From: Sediminitomix flava
Lineage (GTDB): Bacteria; Bacteroidota; Bacteroidia; Cytophagales; Flammeovirgaceae
NCBI RefSeq assembly: GCF_003149185.1
Contig: NZ_QGDO01000002.1
Location: 868,001-932,000 of the forward strand
Direction of reading: 5' to 3'
Length of the DNA: 64,000 nt
Each line of letters begins with the position of its first letter. Within the stretch, counting starts at the first letter, position 1. The notes under the pieces were generated by a model that saw nothing but the letters and a program-made list of their open reading frames with translations, was not told where the DNA came from and did not search any database. A program made the position numbers and the translations under genes. This document shows, piece by piece, positions 58,699 to 64,000 of this stretch.

Positions 58699-60213
58699 AT
58701 GAAAAAAATCTTTAGAAATATATTCCTAGCCGCTGCTCTTTTAGGAGCTTCTTCTTCATGTAGTCTTGATGAAGATCCGTATGGATTCCTTTCAAAAGAG
58801 ACTTTTTATCAGACACCAGAAGATGCAGAGTCAGCATTGACATACTCTTACGCAATTATGTCTCAAATTGAATACTATTCGAGACACTACATTATTGCGA
58901 CAGAAGTTCCATCGGAAAGCTTAACCATCAAACCCGATGCAGGAGCAGATCAACATGCTTTAGATCGCTTAAACATTAACAATACCAATGGTATTGCTGA
59001 AGATATGTGGCGTTATCCATATATCGGGATTAATAGAGCCAATGCTGTTATTGAAAATGTAAAAGACATTAGCGGACTTAGTAAGACAAGAGAGGCTGAA
59101 ATAGTAGCTGAAGCTAAATTTCTCCGTGCTTTACATCATTTCAATTTAGTACGTTTCTTTGGTGATGTTGTCATCAGAGATGTGCAAGTAGACTCTAAAT
59201 CTGGCGTTCCAAAAGGTCTAAGTCCAATGTCTGATGTATATACTTTCATTGAAGAAGATTTGTTAGCTGCTGAAGAAGTGCTAAGTACAGATCGAAACTA
59301 TGGAAGAGGAAATAAAGTAGCAACTTGGGCTCTCTTGGCTAAAATGTACTTACATATTGCTTCTTCTGCTCATACGGGTGTTGAAGGCTACAATTGGGTT
59401 ACAAGTAGTCAAGAATACTACACAAAAGCAGCTACCTATGCAGGCAAAGTACTACATGAGCAATCAACTTATATGTTCGAAGATGATTTGTTGAATACAT
59501 GGAATGTTGATGCGAGATACGATGCTAAAGAACACATATTTGTTTCAGCAACTGATCGAAGCGGATTGGTAGAAGGAGAGTACTCCAAATTGCCAATCAT
59601 GTTTACACCAAATGCTGAAGGTGCTTCTCAAATAATCTTACCAAACGGAGTAACCATTAGAGGTGGTGGATTTGAGCACTTCTGGATTGAAGATAGCTTC
59701 CGTTCCACTTTTGAATCAGGAGATAAAAGAAATGAAGAAATGATCTTCTCATCTATTACTGTTCCAGCAAGCGGAGATGATGAAGAAGATAAAGAGCTGT
59801 ACTACCCTGGAGGTGGTCTAATGGCTGCATTCCCAATCAAATTTTTAGATCCAAATCAAGAAGGCGAACAAACCTCTTGTGACACACCAATTCTACGCTA
59901 TACAGATATCATGATGGTATATGCAGAAGCCGTAGGTGCTACAGGTGAAGCTTATGCAATCATGGATCAGATTAGAAGCAGAGCAGGTTTAGCTCCACTA
60001 CCAGCAGGCATGTCTGACGATGATTTTAGGACTGCTATTCTAAAAGAAAGATCATATGAACTTGCCTTTGAAGGTCAACGCCTATTTGATTTGAGAAGAA
60101 CCAATAGCATGGAATCAGTATTGGGCGGCGAACATGGTAAAACTCTTGAAAAAGGAGTTTACTACTTTGAAATTCCACAGACAGAGATTGATTCAAATCC
60201 AATGATTCCTTAA
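58699..60213 (+). CDS. susD: SusD/RagB-family lipoprotein of the mannan locus
   Basis: A protein of 504 residues with lipobox ASSSC (Cys21) and the family opening LDEDPYGFLSKETFY. Typical helices are AEAKFLRALHHFNLVRFFGD (about 135-155) and KERSYELAFEGQRLFDLRR near the C-terminus. It captures oligosaccharide at the surface for the SusC encoded just upstream. The C-terminus ends at DSNPMIP as usual for the family. A stem-loop without U-run follows before the next lipoprotein gene. Confidence 0.95.
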   Translation: MKKIFRNIFLAAALLGASSSCSLDEDPYGFLSKETFYQTPEDAESALTYSYAIMSQIEYYSRHYIIATEVPSESLTIKPDAGADQHALDRLNINNTNGIAEDMWRYPYIGINRANAVIENVKDISGLSKTREAEIVAEAKFLRALHHFNLVRFFGDVVIRDVQVDSKSGVPKGLSPMSDVYTFIEEDLLAAEEVLSTDRNYGRGNKVATWALLAKMYLHIASSAHTGVEGYNWVTSSQEYYTKAATYAGKVLHEQSTYMFEDDLLNTWNVDARYDAKEHIFVSATDRSGLVEGEYSKLPIMFTPNAEGASQIILPNGVTIRGGGFEHFWIEDSFRSTFESGDKRNEEMIFSSITVPASGDDEEDKELYYPGGGLMAAFPIKFLDPNQEGEQTSCDTPILRYTDIMMVYAEAVGATGEAYAIMDQIRSRAGLAPLPAGMSDDDFRTAILKERSYELAFEGQRLFDLRRTNSMESVLGGEHGKTLEKGVYYFEIPQTEIDSNPMIP

Positions 60214-60225
60214 TCATGGAATGAA

Positions 60226-60258
60226 AGCTTTGTCAGAAAAAATCCTTCTGACAAAGCT
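60226..60258 (+). promoter_or_regulatory. Stem-loop between susD and surface lipoprotein gene
   Basis: AGCTTTGTCAGAA (60226-60238) pairs perfectly over 13 bp with TTCTGACAAAGCT (60246-60258) around 7 nt. No T-run follows directly, so partial termination or transcript end protection is more likely than a full stop. Confidence 0.6.
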
Positions 60259-60302
60259 ACTCCTCTACATTTTTTAGATGACTTTATTAAAACATAGGAA
60301 AA

Positions 60303-62162
60303 ATGAGAACTAGAAATATATTTTTACTTTTTGCTTTATTCCTAGGTATAGGAGCTTGTCAACCTGAAGACCCAAATGAGTTGATGAGTCAAGAAAGAGC
60401 AATCATTTCATATTTTATTAATGGGGTACAAATAGGTCCAGCAGATATTACAAGAACGACTTCGAAAGCAGAAATGACTATTTATGTAATCGAAGGAATG
60501 GACCTTTCAAATGTGACTCCTGTTATCGAAGTCTCGCACGGAGCTTCGATTTCTCCAGCATCGGGCGAAGCCATCGACCTTTCTTCAGGCTCTTTCACTT
60601 ATAAAGTAACAGCACAAGGCGGTCTGACTCGCGACTGGACACTTACCGTACAACCATTTGAAAATCTAATACATGGTAAGTGGTATGTAGGAAAACCAAT
60701 GCAATTCTTTTACCACATCGGACCTGGAGAAGATTGGGGTTGGTCAGATACAAAAGCTTTGGAAAACAATATGCCTACAGTAGCTCCAGCTTCAGACAAC
60801 ACTTTGGAACTAACAACTACAGGTATTGATGGAAATGGTAATTTAGTAGGAACAGGTTCTTACGATGCAGGTGAAGATGGAATGTATGAATCATTCATTT
60901 ACTCAAGTGATTGTAATGGGCAGGTAGACTATACGCCTTTCTATGGAAGAATGCCTCAAGGTGCTTTTAACTGGGTGCTTGACCTTAATGAAGATAAGTT
61001 AATCTTAACGACAGATAACAATGAAGAATATTCATTGCCACTGGAGTGGGATGCCGATGAAAACAGCGAAAATCCATACACTGTTTTCCGCCTTCCATTT
61101 GCACCAGAGGCACACGTTCTAGGCTGGCAAGATTGTACATACAATGAGTTGGAGTTAAATTATGGTCAAAAGACTTGGTATACCTTTGTGAAAGAAGGCT
61201 ACACTCTTCCTGGTGATACAGGTGGACCAGGTAACGAACCTATCATTCCATCATATTCGCCAATTTCATTGAATGGTAGTTGGGGTATCACAGAAATAGG
61301 TTTCTGGCCTAGCGGAGATGCTGGTATTTGTGCAGACTTTGACAATATCATGACATTCTCTAATGAGTTCTATGATGAAACAAGTGGTATTTTATCAGGA
61401 GATTTCACATATACTGCAGGTGCTGATGGAGAACTTACAAACGTACAAGATGTAGATGGTGATTGGGTCGTATTCCCTACTGCGGGTAGTTTTGAGCTTA
61501 AAGTACTTCAAGACCCTCTAGATACAGAAAGCCGTCAGTACTGGACAATGAAATACATTGCTACAGACGGAACAGAAGTTGTTGTTGATAACCCTGTAGA
61601 AGGTTCGGGGAATGATCAGATTGTTTTAAAATTCAATGGCGGTCAATTGTCTGACGGGAATGCTACCGATGCACATTGGTATAAGTTTGGCAGAGGGCAT
61701 GTTGGTGAAAACCCTTGTTTAGCTCCTGCTCCAGATGAATTCCTTACAGGTAATTGGGGCGCACATTCAGCTACTTCAGCAATATATGAATACACTGACA
61801 ACCATTACCCTGTAGCGGGTACAGAAGCTACTTTAGATGATACGTATTCATTCTCAGATGTAACCGTATCAGATGATGGTAGAACTTGGACAGGAACAAT
61901 CACTGTAGATCATGGCGCAGATGGAGAAACCTTTGACGCTGGCGATTATACACTTAAAACAGGTACATTTACCTACGTTTACCAATCAACAGATGAATGG
62001 GGTGGAGTAATCGGTACATTCACTCTAAATGTTGATGGAAAAGAGATTTCTTACACTGAATCAAAACGATACGGTGATGAAAGCTATTACGACTTCCAAA
62101 TCAAGTTCCCTCATGAAGCTTCGCAATGGGGAGATATGTATTACCGTCTAACCAAAAAATAG
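60303..62162 (+). CDS. Surface glycan-binding lipoprotein, SusE/F position
   Basis: A protein of 619 residues with lipobox IGAC (Cys19). An N-terminal domain of about 90 residues (ISYFINGVQIGPADI.. to RDWTLTV) resembles DUF5018-like Ig folds in PUL lipoproteins. Three beta-rich modules follow, starting near LIHGKWYVGK (about 121), SLNGSWGITE (about 321) and FLTGNWGAHS (about 480). Each opens with G-x-W and contains acidic repeats such as DGMYESF, ADGELTN, ADGETFD. Tryptophans are frequent, as expected for sugar binding. Last gene of the susCD operon. It probably binds mannan at the surface; direct evidence is lacking. Confidence 0.8.
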   Translation: MRTRNIFLLFALFLGIGACQPEDPNELMSQERAIISYFINGVQIGPADITRTTSKAEMTIYVIEGMDLSNVTPVIEVSHGASISPASGEAIDLSSGSFTYKVTAQGGLTRDWTLTVQPFENLIHGKWYVGKPMQFFYHIGPGEDWGWSDTKALENNMPTVAPASDNTLELTTTGIDGNGNLVGTGSYDAGEDGMYESFIYSSDCNGQVDYTPFYGRMPQGAFNWVLDLNEDKLILTTDNNEEYSLPLEWDADENSENPYTVFRLPFAPEAHVLGWQDCTYNELELNYGQKTWYTFVKEGYTLPGDTGGPGNEPIIPSYSPISLNGSWGITEIGFWPSGDAGICADFDNIMTFSNEFYDETSGILSGDFTYTAGADGELTNVQDVDGDWVVFPTAGSFELKVLQDPLDTESRQYWTMKYIATDGTEVVVDNPVEGSGNDQIVLKFNGGQLSDGNATDAHWYKFGRGHVGENPCLAPAPDEFLTGNWGAHSATSAIYEYTDNHYPVAGTEATLDDTYSFSDVTVSDDGRTWTGTITVDHGADGETFDAGDYTLKTGTFTYVYQSTDEWGGVIGTFTLNVDGKEISYTESKRYGDESYYDFQIKFPHEASQWGDMYYRLTKK

Positions 62163-62221
62163 CATCAAAGCCTAAAATCCGATAAGACTCATTTCAATTG
62201 AGTTTTACATATAATATACTT

Positions 62222-62265
62222 AAGCCTTCACTATCCCAATCATTGTGGAAAGTGAAGGCTTTTTT
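62222..62265 (+). terminator. Rho-independent terminator of the susCD operon
   Basis: AAGCCTTCACT (62222-62232) pairs over 11 bp with AGTGAAGGCTT (62251-62261), then TTTT. Confidence 0.88.
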
Positions 62266-62425
62266 AAATAAAAGTAGTTTCTCCTCATTCTACTTATCCA
62301 AAAAAATCCCTAAATTATTAAACCTATTCCCTTATGATTTTTCTCTCTCTTAACTTTTGAAGCATAAGGAATAGTCACTTGAAATTTTTCAAGTTCTATT
62401 TTTTACCAAAAACTAATTATTAAAA

Positions 62426-62608
62426 ATGTATTATTATCCACACACACCCGCATTCAAAGGAATGTGGTTTCCTATCACCGTATTTGTCATATCATTTATG
62501 ATTACAGCTTTAGCTCTCACATTTGGAGTAAAACCAAAAGTTGATAAACCCAAGCGATTATTAGCAAATACGACGGTTACGCTTTCTTTAGAAAACACGA
62601 ATTCTTAA
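62426..62608 (+). CDS. Small single-span membrane protein
   Basis: A protein of 60 residues with one membrane helix (about 14-35, FPITVFVISFMITALALTFG) followed by a basic stretch (KPKVDKPKR), so the C-terminus is probably cytoplasmic. No family was recognised. A terminator lies upstream and a second starts 8 bases after the stop, which argues that this is an independently transcribed gene rather than a chance frame. Confidence 0.55.
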   Translation: MYYYPHTPAFKGMWFPITVFVISFMITALALTFGVKPKVDKPKRLLANTTVTLSLENTNS

Positions 62609-62615
62609 CTATAAT

Positions 62616-62648
62616 AAAACCCCATAGTAGCTAATACTGTGGGGTTTT
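62616..62648. terminator. Rho-independent terminator
   Basis: AAAACCCCATAGTA (62616-62629) pairs with TACTGTGGGGTTTT (62635-62648) with one G-T pair and a 5-nt loop, followed by T then C. It can serve both neighbouring genes. Confidence 0.88.
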
Positions 62649-62669
62649 TCATTTCTTATAAACTCACAA

Positions 62670-63576
62670 TTAATTTAGACTTCCTTCTAATTCATATTGA
62701 GATAAGTCATTTATGATCTGCACTTTAGCTCCCCAAGTCTTTCTAAGGTCATTGAAAAAAATATGATCACCACCTTCTTCAACGGTAACTGGAATACTAA
62801 TCGTTGAGTAATCTTCTAGAGATAGAATCACATAACTATCAACCCAATCAGATTCACTTTTTTGAAAATCTACTTCAACTATTTGTTCATAAGGAATTAT
62901 GATAACAGGCTCTTCTAATAGATTACTAAAAACTACTACTTTTTCATCTGTGAAAAAGTATACACCTTCTTCAATATCAAAAGCTGCATCTGAATACCAG
63001 TAATGAATATGGTCGGTCGGTTCAACAAGCTGATTTTCTTCTATAAAATCAATATAATTTTGACTCAACTCATTCCCTGAAAGTATAGTAGTTTCAGTAG
63101 TAAAGGAACCTATCACGATTAGAATAATTAATACAAAACTTAAAAAAACCTAAGACCCCATATCCTAAATAAGTCTTTAATCCTTTAGGTTGATCTGGAT
63201 CAATTTCGCCAATCTCTACTTGATGCTTATAATATTTAAAACAAGCTATCATCCCTTTAAAATATAGAATTCCGAAGATGATACGACCAATACCACCGGA
63301 AAGCTGTCCATCAACGATATTGATAAAAACACTAAGCAAGAAATAAACAAATAATGCAACTGATGCAAAACGTTTCTTTCGATATACCCCTAGTGCTAAA
63401 AAACCAAGTATAAAAGCATCAAAGAAATTATATGTACTCAAACCCAATTTCTGAGCTACATTTTCATTTAACATCGACATTACCGTCAATATTATTGTAA
63501 TCACCATTGAAAATAATGCAGCACCCCAAGCTGTCTTAATATTTTTTTCAACCTTCTTTAATTCTTCTTGCCTCAT
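62670..63576 (-). pseudogene. Multi-pass membrane protein broken by a homopolymer frameshift
   Basis: Two overlapping frames (63576-63094 and 63116-62670) look like one gene. The first has 3-4 membrane helices (about residues 15-140) and then enters a run of seven T on the minus strand (near 63149). Removing one T continues as GFLSFVLIILIVIGSFTTETT, a clean membrane helix leading directly into the second frame. Without that change the first frame ends in the polar tail NYSNRDRFLYY and the second has no membrane helix of its own. The C-terminal domain of about 140 residues is acidic and beta-rich (DEKVVVFSNLLEEPVIIIPY). No family was recognised. It may be a sequencing error, slippage-controlled expression or decay. 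Confidence 0.65.
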
Positions 63577-63702
63577 AAAAAATCTATTTCTCCAATTATT
63601 AAAAAATGTATTTTTTGAAGTTTCAAATTAAATAATAAATTGGATTTATACAGTCGAAAAATCGATTATTAAACGCCAATACCTCAAAGCCAAATAGATT
63701 CT

Positions 63703-64000
63703 TTGAAACACTTTAAAACCATATCAGCATATTGTAAAGCCATTGGTATTTCAGAGCCATTACATCCGCATTTTGACATTCGAAGTTTTGAAGAAAATAT
63801 GGGAAAGGTCATCTCGAATATGCCTCCTTTCCGACATGAGTTCTATTCGATAGCGATCAAAGCCAATGGTGAAGGAAAGGCTATTACAGGACACAATACT
63901 GATTTCCCCGAAGGTGTAACCGTATTTTTTAATTCTCCATTTCAGATTACCTCTTGGGATATTGTTCCCAATTGGACAGGCTTTTACATTATGATTTCTC
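63703..64000 (+). CDS. AraC-type regulator, N-terminal part, cut by window edge
   Basis: The frame is open from a stop near 63665 to the window end. The text from 63703 reads KHFKTISAYCKAIGI after a TTG codon, then HPHFDIRSFEENMGKVI and MPPFRHEFYSIAIKANGEGK, matching the start of a cupin-type N-terminal domain of AraC regulators common in Bacteroidota. No ATG precedes this block, so TTG at 63703 is the best start, though not certain. The HTH part would lie beyond the window. Confidence 0.65.
   Translation, partial: MKHFKTISAYCKAIGISEPLHPHFDIRSFEENMGKVISNMPPFRHEFYSIAIKANGEGKAITGHNTDFPEGVTVFFNSPFQITSWDIVPNWTGFYIMIS

Overview
The window is AT-rich chromosomal DNA from a Bacteroidota bacterium, most likely a marine polysaccharide-degrading member of the Cytophagales. 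The genus is not resolved. Evidence: two SusC/SusD pairs, a C-terminal type IX secretion sorting domain, a Bacteroidota-style ECF sigma/FecR/TonB-receptor set, a 7TM-DISM receptor with a SpoIIE phosphatase, many lipoproteins with the S-C lipobox, and almost no Shine-Dalgarno sites. No rRNA, tRNA, CRISPR array or intact transposon was seen.

Layout. 1-1423: C69 dipeptidase, cut by the window edge. 1.9-16 kb (minus strand): polysaccharide utilisation locus 1 (PUL1), made of a TPR-HTH membrane regulator, a GH63 lipoprotein, a LacZ-like GH2, a split LysO-like exporter, SusC, SusD and a surface lipoprotein broken by one in-frame TAG. 16.1-16.9 kb: SigZ-type sigma factor followed by a 61-residue protein with 19 cysteines. 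17-26 kb: PP2C-like phosphatase, uvrA, then plsC, a GPP34/GOLPH3-like protein, gatC and two SGNH hydrolases. 26.2-32.2 kb (minus): ECF sigma, FecR and STN-type TonB receptor signalling operon with small lipoproteins. 32.4-34.3 kb: stand-alone lipoyl-domain protein, a lipoprotein and a STAS-like protein. 34.6-38.7 kb: operon of a latex-clearing/MpaB-type haem oxygenase homologue, a 7-TM protein resembling Pyr4-type terpene cyclases, and a 7TM-DISM receptor whose SpoIIE output half is out of frame at a 10-bp tandem repeat. 38.9-40.8 kb: MDR reductase and AraC regulator. 40.9-62.2 kb: a beta-mannan locus (PUL2). 62.4-64 kb: small membrane proteins, one frameshifted, and the start of an AraC-type regulator.

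How the genes fit together. PUL2 reads as a complete beta-mannan route. A T9SS-secreted GH-A enzyme, a GH5_7-like mannanase and two acetyl-esterases (SASA and CE2) cut and deacetylate the chain. SusC/SusD and a three-module surface lipoprotein bind and import fragments. A GH-A lipoprotein and a GH2 beta-mannosidase trim them, and an SSS symporter plus a GH130 phosphorylase handle the final sugars, next to an AraC regulator. PUL1 has a beta-galactosidase/alpha-glucosidase profile and its own membrane TPR-HTH regulator. The leading minus-strand operons of the two PULs share upstream sequence blocks.

The most promising uncharacterised system is 34634-38722: an apparently cytoplasmic Lcp-family haem protein and a terpene-cyclase-like membrane protein joined to a sensor phosphatase that may be switched on and off by repeat copy number. 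The sigZ/cysteine-rich pair (16135-16905) comes second. All family calls come from reading the sequence and from memory; no searches were run.
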